NCBI RefSeq assembly: GCF_024055575.1
Contig: NZ_JAMXOE010000001.1
Location: 248,001-312,000, forward strand
From: Mucilaginibacter flavidus
Lineage (GTDB): Bacteria; Bacteroidota; Bacteroidia; Sphingobacteriales; Sphingobacteriaceae
Reading direction: 5' to 3'
Length of the DNA stretch: 64,000 nt
Shown here: positions 51,814 through 59,299 of the stretch, in pieces
Layout: the number at the start of each line of letters is the position of its first letter
How positions within the stretch are numbered: the first letter of the stretch is position 1
Translations under genes and position numbers: made by a program
The notes under the pieces: model-generated
The model's database searches: none
Seen by the model: the letters and a program-made list of their open reading frames with translations, nothing else
Told to the model about the DNA's origin: nothing

Positions 51814-51835
51814 CACTAAAAAAATAAAAAAGGTG

Positions 51836-51866
51836 TTTGATATTAAAAATAATCACCCTATATTTG
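51836..51866 (+). promoter_or_regulatory. Consensus promoter of rpsT
   Basis: TTTG (51836-51839), exactly 19 nt, TATATTTG (51859-51866), 40 nt before the ATG. A textbook Bacteroidota promoter. Confidence 0.88.
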
Positions 51867-51906
51867 CAGTCCTTAAAAATATAAGAAAGAATAACAAAGC
51901 TATACA

Positions 51907-52161
51907 ATGGCAAATCATAAATCATCATTAAAAAGGATCCGTTCGAACGCTGCTAAACGCTTACGTAACAGGTACCAGGCTAAAACCACCAGGAACGCCA
52001 TAAAAAAATTAAGAGGCACAACCACCAAAGCTGATGCAAGTGCGCTTTTAGTTAAAGTTATATCAATGCTTGACCGTTTGGCTAAAAAGAATGTTATTCA
52101 TAAAAACAAAGCGTCGAACAATAAGTCGAAACTTACAAAGTTTGTTAACGGCTTAAAATAA
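51907..52161 (+). CDS. rpsT: 30S ribosomal protein S20
   Basis: An 84-residue, strongly basic helical ribosomal protein: [20 protein letters not shown], then [15 protein letters not shown] and the end [20 protein letters not shown], typical of S20. It is monocistronic, with a consensus promoter and a strong terminator. S20 binds 16S rRNA early in 30S assembly. Confidence 0.96.
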   Translation: MANHKSSLKRIRSNAAKRLRNRYQAKTTRNAIKKLRGTTTKADASALLVKVISMLDRLAKKNVIHKNKASNNKSKLTKFVNGLK

Positions 52162-52180
52162 TATAAAGATTTTTTCCAAC

Positions 52181-52214
52181 AAAAACCCGCTTCAGTAAAA
52201 CGAAGCGGGTTTTT
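52181..52214 (+). terminator. Rho-independent terminator of rpsT
   Basis: Perfect 13-bp stem (AAAAACCCGCTTC and complement) with an 8-nt loop and a T-run within and after the stem. Confidence 0.93.
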
Positions 52215-52345
52215 CTGTTTTATCGCCTCCCGTTTTAAAGTGTTCAGAAAAAAATAAAAAAAATACCGAACAAAGTCGCCCCCGCACCACGTATAAAAGG
52301 CTGTAAAACAGACATTGTGCTAAACGCTATTAAAACTAAAAACAA

Positions 52346-54553
52346 TTGACTTTGAGGATTTATATTACCTTATCACTATTATTTGTTTCAATTTCAGGGT
52401 TTGCCGGTATCGACAGGGGTCGGGTAGACAGCCTGAAAACATTGATAGCATCAAAGCTAGCAGGGGCCGATACTACAAGTATTAACAGGCTAAATAACCT
52501 TGCTGCAAGCTACTTTGATTCCAACCCGGACAGTACCCTTTATTACGGGCACAAGAGCGTCGACCTATCGCGTAAAATTAACTATAGGGCCGGCCTCGCA
52601 AACGGACTGGTACAAACCGGCCACGCCAATTTTTTCAAAGGACGGTTTGCCCAGGGGCAACAAGATTTTGATGAAGCAATTACTATTTACAAAAGCTTAA
52701 ATGATTTACAGGGGCTTGGCAATGGCTACAAATTATACGGCCGCATGGACAATTTGCTGGCCAAATACGAAGTAGCCTTGCGTTACCTGAACCTTGCGCT
52801 TGATATTAACAAAAAGCTCAAAAACGACGATGAAATTGCCGACTGCTATAAAAACATAGGTATAGTATATTTTAGCGAAGGCCAAAACTCAACCGCACTT
52901 GATTATTACTACAAAGCCCTTGAAATTACACTGAAAAAGAATGACAACAATGCCTCTGCAGCTATTTACAACGACATTGGCGTAGTACTGCAAGGTATGG
53001 AAGTGTATCCAAAGGCGCTTGAATACTATAAAAAGGCGCTAAACCTCTTTAAAGGCATAAATAACCTTACTGGTGTTGGTACCATTAACGAGAATATCGG
53101 CGAAGTTTTAATTGCACATAAAGAATACGACCGGGCAATTATTCACCTTACAAAGGCCCTTAACATTGCCAAAAAGCAGGACGACAAGGATGGCATAAGC
53201 TCCGTTTATACCGACTTTGGTTTGTGTTACGCACATAAAAATCAGTTTGCCCTTGCAAAAAGTTATCTTGACAGCTCGTTGCAGGTTGCCACCAAATATA
53301 AAATAGTTTATAACCAAGCTTACGCCCTAATAGGTTTGGCAACCATGTATAACCTGCAAAAGGATTATAAGAATGCGTTTATTTATGCCACTGAAGGGCA
53401 AAACGTGGCGGCTACATTGCGTAACTTAACGGTACGCTCAAATGCAGCGTTACAATTAAACAAAACGCTGGCAGGATTAGGCAGATACGATGACGCCTAC
53501 CAAATGCTGCGCAGGTATAACGAACTTAAAGACAGCCTTAATAATAACGAGAGCCTGCAAAAATTAACATCATACAACCTTGCCCTTGATTTTGCGTCAA
53601 AGGAGCATCAAATTGCCGAACAACATCGCGAAAAAGACGAATCGTACAAGCAAAGGATAAAGCAGCAGCGCCTGATAAATACCATTTTCTTAACTATCAT
53701 AGCGGCCATGATCGCCGTTTCGTTTGTGTATTACAGGCAAAAACGCAAGCAGCAAAAAATAAATGCCATGCTCGAGGAGAAAAACAGCGAGGTGCTGCAA
53801 CAGAAAGCCGACCTTGATGACCAGGCACAAAAACTAAATAACCTGAATACTTTAAAAGACCGATTGATATCGGTACTGGCGCATGACCTGCGGGCGCCAT
53901 TAAGCACCTTACGGGGCCTATTCAGCCTACTGCAGGACGAAACCATCTCGCACGAACAATTATTGGATATGATACCGAGCGTGCTTAAAAAGCTTGAGTA
54001 CACATCGGACTTTTTGGACACGTTGTTGTTTTGGATAAACAGCCAGATGGACAACTTTGAAAGTTCGGCAAAGAGCTTTTATTTAAAAGATATTGTTGCA
54101 TATGAAGCTGAAAGCTATCATGAGCAAGCCAAATTAAAAGGCATCACCCTTATTGATAATGTACCCCATGACGCGGTGGCTTCGGCCGACCCGAATTCGA
54201 TACGTATTGTTATCCGCAATTTAATCACCAACGCAATAAAGTTTTCAAAACAGAACGACACTATCGAAATCCAGGCCATTCAGCAGGATGACCACAACTA
54301 TGTTATCTCGGTAAAAGATACTGGTGTAGGCATGAGCGATGATCAGCTTGGCAAATTATTTAAGAGCAAGGTTAACAGTAATGCCGGCACCGACAATGAG
54401 TCGGGTACTGGCATGGGAATGTTGTTTTGCAAAGATCTGGTTGAAAAATGCAGTGGAAAGATTTGGGTAACCAGCAAAAAAGACCAGGGCACTAAGTTTT
54501 CGTTCACAGTGCCGATGGGAACGTTGACTGAAAAGCGACTGGAAGTGGCCTAA
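52346..54553 (+). CDS. TPR-containing sensor histidine kinase
   Basis: A 735-residue membrane kinase. Order: signal segment (LRIYITLSLLFVSISGFAG), about eight TPR repeats as in MalT/Rap-type sensors (30-400; DCYKNIGIVYFSEGQNSTAL, AIYNDIGVVLQGMEVYPKAL), one membrane helix (NTIFLTIIAAMIAVSFVYY), a coiled coil, then HisKA with AHDLRAPLS (His513) and HATPase with NLITNAIKFS, DTGVGM and GTGMGM. The start is TTG at 52346 or 52352; no ATG is available near. No response regulator is beside it. It ends 10 nt from the convergent gldA. Confidence 0.92.
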   Translation: MTLRIYITLSLLFVSISGFAGIDRGRVDSLKTLIASKLAGADTTSINRLNNLAASYFDSNPDSTLYYGHKSVDLSRKINYRAGLANGLVQTGHANFFKGRFAQGQQDFDEAITIYKSLNDLQGLGNGYKLYGRMDNLLAKYEVALRYLNLALDINKKLKNDDEIADCYKNIGIVYFSEGQNSTALDYYYKALEITLKKNDNNASAAIYNDIGVVLQGMEVYPKALEYYKKALNLFKGINNLTGVGTINENIGEVLIAHKEYDRAIIHLTKALNIAKKQDDKDGISSVYTDFGLCYAHKNQFALAKSYLDSSLQVATKYKIVYNQAYALIGLATMYNLQKDYKNAFIYATEGQNVAATLRNLTVRSNAALQLNKTLAGLGRYDDAYQMLRRYNELKDSLNNNESLQKLTSYNLALDFASKEHQIAEQHREKDESYKQRIKQQRLINTIFLTIIAAMIAVSFVYYRQKRKQQKINAMLEEKNSEVLQQKADLDDQAQKLNNLNTLKDRLISVLAHDLRAPLSTLRGLFSLLQDETISHEQLLDMIPSVLKKLEYTSDFLDTLLFWINSQMDNFESSAKSFYLKDIVAYEAESYHEQAKLKGITLIDNVPHDAVASADPNSIRIVIRNLITNAIKFSKQNDTIEIQAIQQDDHNYVISVKDTGVGMSDDQLGKLFKSKVNSNAGTDNESGTGMGMLFCKDLVEKCSGKIWVTSKKDQGTKFSFTVPMGTLTEKRLEVA

Positions 54554-54563
54554 TCGATACCTG

Positions 54564-55271
54564 CTATAAATTCGTAAGCCCGATAAAAATATTCTCCAGC
54601 GTTTTCCCTTTATTTTTGCTGCGCAAACCTTCCAGCGTATCGTCAGCAACTATTTTGCCTTTGTTTATAATTATTACCTGGCTGCATACGGCTTCAACTT
54701 CCTGCATAATATGGGTGGATAAGACTACAGTTTTTGTTTTTCCCAAATCAAGTATCAGCTGGCGTATGCCAATCAATTGATTAGGGTCAAGGCCCGATGT
54801 TGGCTCGTCCAATATCAATACGTCGGGATTATGCAGAATGGCTTGTGCGAGCCCTACACGCTGGCGGTAGCCCTTTGAAAGTTGCCCTACTTTTTTGTGT
54901 TGTTCGGGCCCCAGGCCGGTTTGCTCAATAACTTCTGCTATCCGCTTCTGCGGTGATTTCATCTGGTGAATACCCGCAATAAACGCCATCGACTCCTTAA
55001 CATAAATATCAAGGTACAAAGGGTTGCTTTCGGGCAGGTAGCCCACATTGCGTTTAACATCTATTGCCTGGGTTTCAACATCAAACCCGCATACTGTTGC
55101 CCTACCCGAGGTTTGCGGGATAAAGCCCGTAAGTATTTTCATGGTAGTTGATTTACCCGCGCCATTCGGGCCTAAAAAACCCAATACTCCGGGGCCGGCG
55201 CTAAAGCTGATACTATCAAGCGCCTTTTGCGCCCCATAAACTTTTGATAATGCGTCAACGACAATACTCAT
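54564..55271 (-). CDS. gldA: gliding motility ABC transporter ATPase GldA
   Basis: ATP-binding subunit of the Gld ABC transporter. The 235 residues have Walker A GPNGAGKST (34-42), the signature LSKGYRQRVGLAQA, Walker B VLILDEPTSGLDPNQ and the H-loop STHIMQEVEAV. The stretch NVGYLPESNPLYLDIYVKE is typical of GldA. It is apart from the gldFG fusion (44070-46484). The ATG at 55271 lies 4 nt after a TACTTTTG box, so a leaderless mRNA is likely. A GldA-like ATPase without gliding function is possible. Confidence 0.9.
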   Translation of the reverse strand: MSIVVDALSKVYGAQKALDSISFSAGPGVLGFLGPNGAGKSTTMKILTGFIPQTSGRATVCGFDVETQAIDVKRNVGYLPESNPLYLDIYVKESMAFIAGIHQMKSPQKRIAEVIEQTGLGPEQHKKVGQLSKGYRQRVGLAQAILHNPDVLILDEPTSGLDPNQLIGIRQLILDLGKTKTVVLSTHIMQEVEAVCSQVIIINKGKIVADDTLEGLRSKNKGKTLENIFIGLTNL

Positions 55272-55275
55272 AGCT

Positions 55276-55283
55276 CAAAAGTA
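55276..55283 (-). promoter_or_regulatory. -7 box for gldA, leaderless spacing
   Basis: TACTTTTG on the minus strand followed by 4 nt (AGCT) and the ATG. A family D repeat arm lies just upstream where the -33 box would be. Confidence 0.6.
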
Positions 55284-55290
55284 TTTCATT

Positions 55291-55325
55291 TATTTCGGAA
55301 TTCGGATTTTCGATTTCGGATTTTA
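55291..55325. repeat. Single TTTCGGAT arm upstream of gldA
   Basis: Family D units ATTTCGGAATTCGG and TTTTCGATTTCGGATTTT. No opposing arm in the 280-bp spacer to trxA; the remainder shows nothing further except the trxA promoter. Confidence 0.75.
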
Positions 55326-55490
55326 AATAAATAAAGTTTAGATTCCCATCCCATATAAGCAAACCCGCCAAAAAAGCAGGTGATTCTCATGGCATTGTAA
55401 TCAAAATCTCCTCTGTTTGTCACCACAAAATAAAACCATACATTTAGGCATATTTGCGATAATTTAATTGTCATATTGTCACTTATACAA

Positions 55491-55522
55491 TTGCGGCAAG
55501 CTATTTGAATACCATATATTTG
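55491..55522 (+). promoter_or_regulatory. Promoter of trxA
   Basis: TTG (55491-55493), 21 nt, TATATTTG (55515-55522), 28 nt before the ATG. Confidence 0.75.
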
Positions 55523-55550
55523 TAACACAAAAAATTAAAATTTAAAAATC

Positions 55551-55871
55551 ATGGCTTTAGAAATAACTGATGCAAACTTTGACGAACTCGTCCTTAAATC
55601 TGACAAACCAGTATTAATTGATTTTTGGGCTGAATGGTGCGGACCTTGTAGAATGGTTGGCCCTGTAGTTGAAGAAATTGCAAAAGAATATGAAGGCAAG
55701 GCGGTTGTAGGTAAAGTTAATGTAGACCACAATCCAGGTATCTCTGTAAAATTTGGTATCAGAAATATACCAGCGTTGTTATTCTTCAAAAATGGCGAAA
55801 TTGTTGACAAACAAATAGGCGCTGTTCCAAAATCTGTTCTGACTGATAAATTGGCTAAGCAATTGGTGTAA
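55551..55871 (+). CDS. trxA: thioredoxin
   Basis: A 106-residue cytoplasmic dithiol reductant. Active site FWAEWCGPCRM (Cys30, Cys33), the cis-proline in IRNIPALLFF, and the end GAVPKSVLTDKLAKQL. Normal length for TrxA and a strong promoter. The DUF58 gene follows after a 139-bp repeat-bearing spacer. Confidence 0.97.
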   Translation: MALEITDANFDELVLKSDKPVLIDFWAEWCGPCRMVGPVVEEIAKEYEGKAVVGKVNVDHNPGISVKFGIRNIPALLFFKNGEIVDKQIGAVPKSVLTDKLAKQLV

Positions 55872-55874
55872 CTT

Positions 55875-56002
55875 TAATTTCACCGATTTTATAAAAAGAT
55901 TACACCGATTGGTTTTGCTGGTCGGTGTAATTTTTTTTATAATTGACGTTATCATTTGCAGCAATAGTAATCGGTGAAATCAGTTCTAAAATCGGTGTAA
56001 TC
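55875..56002. repeat. ATCGGTGT repeat, opposing arms with permuted units, trxA-DUF58 spacer
   Basis: Family H. Left arm 55875-55910 carries TTTCACCGATTTT then ATTACACCGATT. The right arm 55969-56002 carries AATCGGTGAAATC then AATCGGTGTAATCC. Read on the same strand, the order of the two unit types is swapped between the arms. A third unit, GGTCGGTGTAATT, is at 55920-55932. Confidence 0.8.
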
Positions 56003-56010
56003 CCTCAATA

Positions 56011-56925
56011 ATGTTAAATGACGACCAGCATATACGACACTTAGCCAACCTCGAGCTTTTAGCCCGCCAGGTGGTTGAGGGTTTTATTACTGGTTTGCAC
56101 CAAAGCCCTTTCCACGGGTTCTCGGTAGAGTTTGCGGAACACCGGCTATACAATAACGGCGAGTCAGTTAAAAATATCGACTGGAAGCTGCTTGCCCGTA
56201 CCGATAAGTTGTTTGTAAAGCAATTTGAGGAAGAAACCAATCTGCGTTGCTATCTGCTGTTGGATACGTCCTCGTCTATGAATTTTCCTGATAAGGGGAT
56301 AAACAAACTTCAATTCTCTATTTATGCTATTGCATCCCTCATGCACCTGTTTAAAAAGCAGCGCGATGCATTTGGGCTGTGCCTTTTCAGCGATAAGGCG
56401 GATTTAATAACCCAGGTAAAATCAACCACATCACACCTTTTTTACCTGTATGCCGAGTTGGAAAAAGCATACAATTATCCTAAAATTAATACAGCTACCA
56501 ATATTACCCAAGTGCTGCACCAGGTGGCCGGTCAAATTCACCAGCGCTCAATGATTATATTGTTTAGCGATATGCTGGAAAACAGCCTTAACCCTGAAAA
56601 AATGCTGGCGCTGTTTGCCGCCATACAGCATTTAAAATATAACAAGCACGAGGTAATTATTTTCAATGTAAGCGACAAACACAAAGAGGTTGACTTTAAT
56701 TTCGATAACCGCCCCCACCAGTTTGTAGATATTGAAAGCGGCGAGCAGGTGCGCGTACACCCGGGCAAAATTCGTGATGCATATGTATCGTCATTAACCT
56801 ATTATCGCCACCAATTGGAGCTGAAATGCGCGCAATACCACATAGATATTATTGATGCATATATTGAAGACGGTTACAACAATGTGCTAAAATCGTACCT
56901 CATCAAACGCAATAAGATGATATAA
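56011..56925 (+). CDS. DUF58 domain protein
   Basis: A 304-residue cytoplasmic protein of the DUF58 family, with a von Willebrand A-like fold. The conserved region HQSPFHGFSVEFAEHRLYNNG and VKNIDWKLLARTDKLFVKQFEEE precede the metal-site-like LLLDTSSSM (Asp85). Such proteins usually travel with MoxR ATPases and vWA membrane proteins in chaperone-like modules; none is in this stretch, so it stands apart from its normal partners here. The ATG at 56011 is used. Confidence 0.92.
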   Translation: MLNDDQHIRHLANLELLARQVVEGFITGLHQSPFHGFSVEFAEHRLYNNGESVKNIDWKLLARTDKLFVKQFEEETNLRCYLLLDTSSSMNFPDKGINKLQFSIYAIASLMHLFKKQRDAFGLCLFSDKADLITQVKSTTSHLFYLYAELEKAYNYPKINTATNITQVLHQVAGQIHQRSMIILFSDMLENSLNPEKMLALFAAIQHLKYNKHEVIIFNVSDKHKEVDFNFDNRPHQFVDIESGEQVRVHPGKIRDAYVSSLTYYRHQLELKCAQYHIDIIDAYIEDGYNNVLKSYLIKRNKMI

Positions 56926-56928
56926 AAA

Positions 56929-56959
56929 AAAGCTGTCCTTTTCTTCAAAAGACAGCTTT
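56929..56959. terminator. Terminator between DUF58 and histidine kinase genes
   Basis: Stem AAAGCTGTC/GACAGCTTT (9 bp) with a 13-nt loop and A-run before it; on the minus strand a long T-run follows. It lies between convergent genes. Confidence 0.75.
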
Positions 56960-57020
56960 ATAGGGGTAACAAGGAACTAAAACTCTATACGCCTCAAATT
57001 AACGCAGCTATTATGAAGAT

Positions 57021-58346
57021 TTAGTGAAGTTGCTGATTAAATATAAGTTTAATAGCCGTGCCCGTATCACTTGCTGAACTTACCTGGATTTTGATATCGT
57101 GAAATGTGGTTATGCTTTTCACTATGGCAAGTCCCAATCCGTAGCTTTCCTTTTCGTCTGTATCCAGTTTCTCGAAACGGTTAAAAGCTTTTTCAATCTG
57201 TTGTTCGCTCATGCCAGTACCTGTATCGGCAATTTCAAGTATATATTCGTCGGGGGTTAAATAATCGGTTACGGTAATACTGCCTTGCTCCTTATTGTAT
57301 TTAATTGAATTGTTAATGATATTAAAAAGCACCGTATGCATCAGGCTATGGTTGCCCCTAATACTGCGGGCATATTTTATGTTGTTTTTAAAAGTTACCT
57401 TCCTGTCCTCCAGCCTGTCTTCAAGTTCAAGATAAACTTCGTTTATTATATTGGCAATTTGTATCTCATCATTTTTGTTAAACTGGTTGTTCTCCACTTT
57501 TGAAATCAGCAACAAGCTATTTATAATCGATTTCAGGCGGTTTAGCGTTTTAAGCGAAGCAAAAATTTTATTCTCGCTGTCCTCCTGTAATTCTTCATTC
57601 AATAAAACATTCTCCAACCTCGAACTGATGATTGATATTGGTGTAAGCAATTCGTGCGATACATTGGCAATAAACTGTTTTTCGAGGATAAACAGATCTG
57701 TTATTTTTTTCATCAGGGTGCTGATGCTGTCGTCGAGCAGTTTAAAATCCTGGGTGCTGGTTTCAATCTTGGCATAGTCAAAGTTCATCGGGTCGTTTAC
57801 CTTAATCAGCTTCCTGTCGATAATCTGGTAAAACGGGGCAAGCAGGTATTTGGTAAAAATAAGGTCGATAACCAGGGTAAGCAACAAAGCAACAACCAGC
57901 ATCAGCAAGGTAAATTCCCTGATGGTTTGCTTCAGCTGTATTACCGCATCCATGGTATCCCCTATCTCCAGCAGGTAACTATGGCCATCAAAATTAAATT
58001 TGTAAGTAAGTATCAGGTAATTGTCCGTGCTTTTTTCAATAGTGCGCGGCTGTGTGCTAAAACTTTCCTTTGAAGTCCTGTTAGCTTGATAAGGTATCGG
58101 CTTTAAAAAAATATACTCTTCTTTTAAAATATTATAGTTGGTAAAGCTCTGCTGCTGGTTAAGTATCTGGTTAATCTCTTTTGATGAAAGGTTTTTGATA
58201 AACAAATCCTTTTTGTTCCTTAATCGCAGCGATATATGCGCATAGGTAATTTTCTCGAGCGAAAAAAGAATGAGCAACCCTGTAAAAACAATAATAGCCA
58301 GCTTTGTGAGCGTGTTATATAAAGCCAGTTTTATTTGCAGTTTCAT
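57021..58346 (-). CDS. sensor histidine kinase of a two-component pair
   Basis: A 441-residue membrane kinase. Two helices (about 10-30 and 145-165) flank a periplasmic sensor of about 110 residues. The HisKA box is FIANVSHELLTPIS (His231) and the HATPase has NIINNSIKYN, ADTGTGM and YGLGLAIVK. The start at 58346 (MKLQIKLALYN) is chosen since the longer frame only translates a repeat. The regulator gene lies upstream; their spacer is filled exactly by a repeat hairpin. Signal unknown. Confidence 0.93.
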   Translation of the reverse strand: MKLQIKLALYNTLTKLAIIVFTGLLILFSLEKITYAHISLRLRNKKDLFIKNLSSKEINQILNQQQSFTNYNILKEEYIFLKPIPYQANRTSKESFSTQPRTIEKSTDNYLILTYKFNFDGHSYLLEIGDTMDAVIQLKQTIREFTLLMLVVALLLTLVIDLIFTKYLLAPFYQIIDRKLIKVNDPMNFDYAKIETSTQDFKLLDDSISTLMKKITDLFILEKQFIANVSHELLTPISIISSRLENVLLNEELQEDSENKIFASLKTLNRLKSIINSLLLISKVENNQFNKNDEIQIANIINEVYLELEDRLEDRKVTFKNNIKYARSIRGNHSLMHTVLFNIINNSIKYNKEQGSITVTDYLTPDEYILEIADTGTGMSEQQIEKAFNRFEKLDTDEKESYGLGLAIVKSITTFHDIKIQVSSASDTGTAIKLIFNQQLH

Positions 58347-58349
58347 TTT

Positions 58350-58446
58350 GGTTGTTAAAAGGTTGTAAAGTTTAAAAGTTGGAAAGTTATTTATAAGCAG
58401 CCCGCAACATTTCAACCTTACAACATTCCAACTTTACAACAATGTT
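58350..58446. repeat. GTTGAAAA-type hairpin filling the regulator-kinase spacer
   Basis: Family G. Arm 58350-58387 (GGTTGTTAAAAGGTTGTAAA, GTTTAAAAGTTGGAAAG) faces arm 58404-58446 (GCAACATTTCAACC, TTACAACATTCCAACTTTAC). Together they occupy almost the whole 103-nt interval from the regulator stop to the kinase start. Confidence 0.85.
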
Positions 58447-58449
58447 CTT

Positions 58450-59127
58450 CTAAATGTTTACCCTATACCCAATGCTCCTCACTGTTTCAAACCAGTCGAT
58501 CGCCTCAAATTGCGAAAGCTTTTTACGCAGGTTTTTTACGTGCACATCAACAAAGTTCGAGTCGGAGTTAATCTCCAGCACATCGCCCCAAACATGCTCC
58601 GTTAAATTGGTGCGCGATATTACCCGGTTTTTGTTCAATACAAGATAGTTGAATATTTCGTACTCTTTTTTAGTGAGGTTAATCCGTTCGGTATTATAAT
58701 GAACCGTGCGGTTTTGTATATTAATCCTAAACTCCTTTACGGCAATGTCATTACTCTCCAGCTTGTGTTTGCGCCGGGTAATAGCATGCATACGGGCCAA
58801 AAGTTCATTTAACGAAAATGGCTTGGCCAGGTAATCGTCTGCACCTTGTTCAAGTCCAAGTACTCTATCGTCGACCGCGCCGCGGGCTGTTAAAATAATT
58901 ACGGCATCGTCACGGTCTTTTAACCCTTTAAGCATTTGCAGCAAATCAAAACCATCCCCGTCAGGGAGGTTAAGGTCGAGCAGGATAAAATCGTAGTTAT
59001 TGACAAAAATCTTCTCGCCGGCAATGCCCTTTGAGCGCGCGTGTTCAATGGTAAAACCTTCATGACTCAAAAATTCATCTATTTCAAGCGCCAGGCCTTT
59101 TTCGTCCTCAACTATTAGTACATTCAT
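58450..59127 (-). CDS. OmpR/PhoB family response regulator
   Basis: A 225-residue transcription regulator: receiver domain with acidic residues in VEDEKG, phosphorylation site LLDLNLPDGDG (Asp51), ILTARG (Thr79) and LAKPFS (Lys101), then a winged-helix DNA-binding domain (INLTKKEYEIFNYLVLNKNR, FVDVHVKNLRKKL, RSIGYRVN). It is transcribed ahead of the histidine kinase on the minus strand, so the two form a pair. Confidence 0.96.
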   Translation of the reverse strand: MNVLIVEDEKGLALEIDEFLSHEGFTIEHARSKGIAGEKIFVNNYDFILLDLNLPDGDGFDLLQMLKGLKDRDDAVIILTARGAVDDRVLGLEQGADDYLAKPFSLNELLARMHAITRRKHKLESNDIAVKEFRINIQNRTVHYNTERINLTKKEYEIFNYLVLNKNRVISRTNLTEHVWGDVLEINSDSNFVDVHVKNLRKKLSQFEAIDWFETVRSIGYRVNI

Positions 59128-59155
59128 GGGCAGGCAAGATACTAATTTGGTTTTA

Positions 59156-59231
59156 AAGGTTATAAGGGTTGTAGGAGTTGCAAATGTTTAACACTTTTAC
59201 AACCACGGCAGCGTTTACAACTGCTACAACC
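59156..59231. repeat. GTTGTAGGAG repeat upstream of the response regulator
   Basis: Arm 59156-59188 (AAGGTTATAAGGGTTGTAGG, AGTTGCAAATG) faces arm 59192-59231 (ACTTTTACAACC, GTTTACAACTGCTACAACCC). It lies in the divergent spacer between the regulator and the GH130 gene. Confidence 0.7.
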
Positions 59232-59299
59232 CAATTTAATAAAATTACCGCAATCAATTTAGGTATATTACTGTTACTGTATAAACGCTTTTTTTAAAT

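Noticed and set aside
58347..58415. Longer N-terminus of the histidine kinase
   Set aside because: The extra codons are the GTTGAAAA-type repeat arm; the family-like start with a membrane helix is at 58346.
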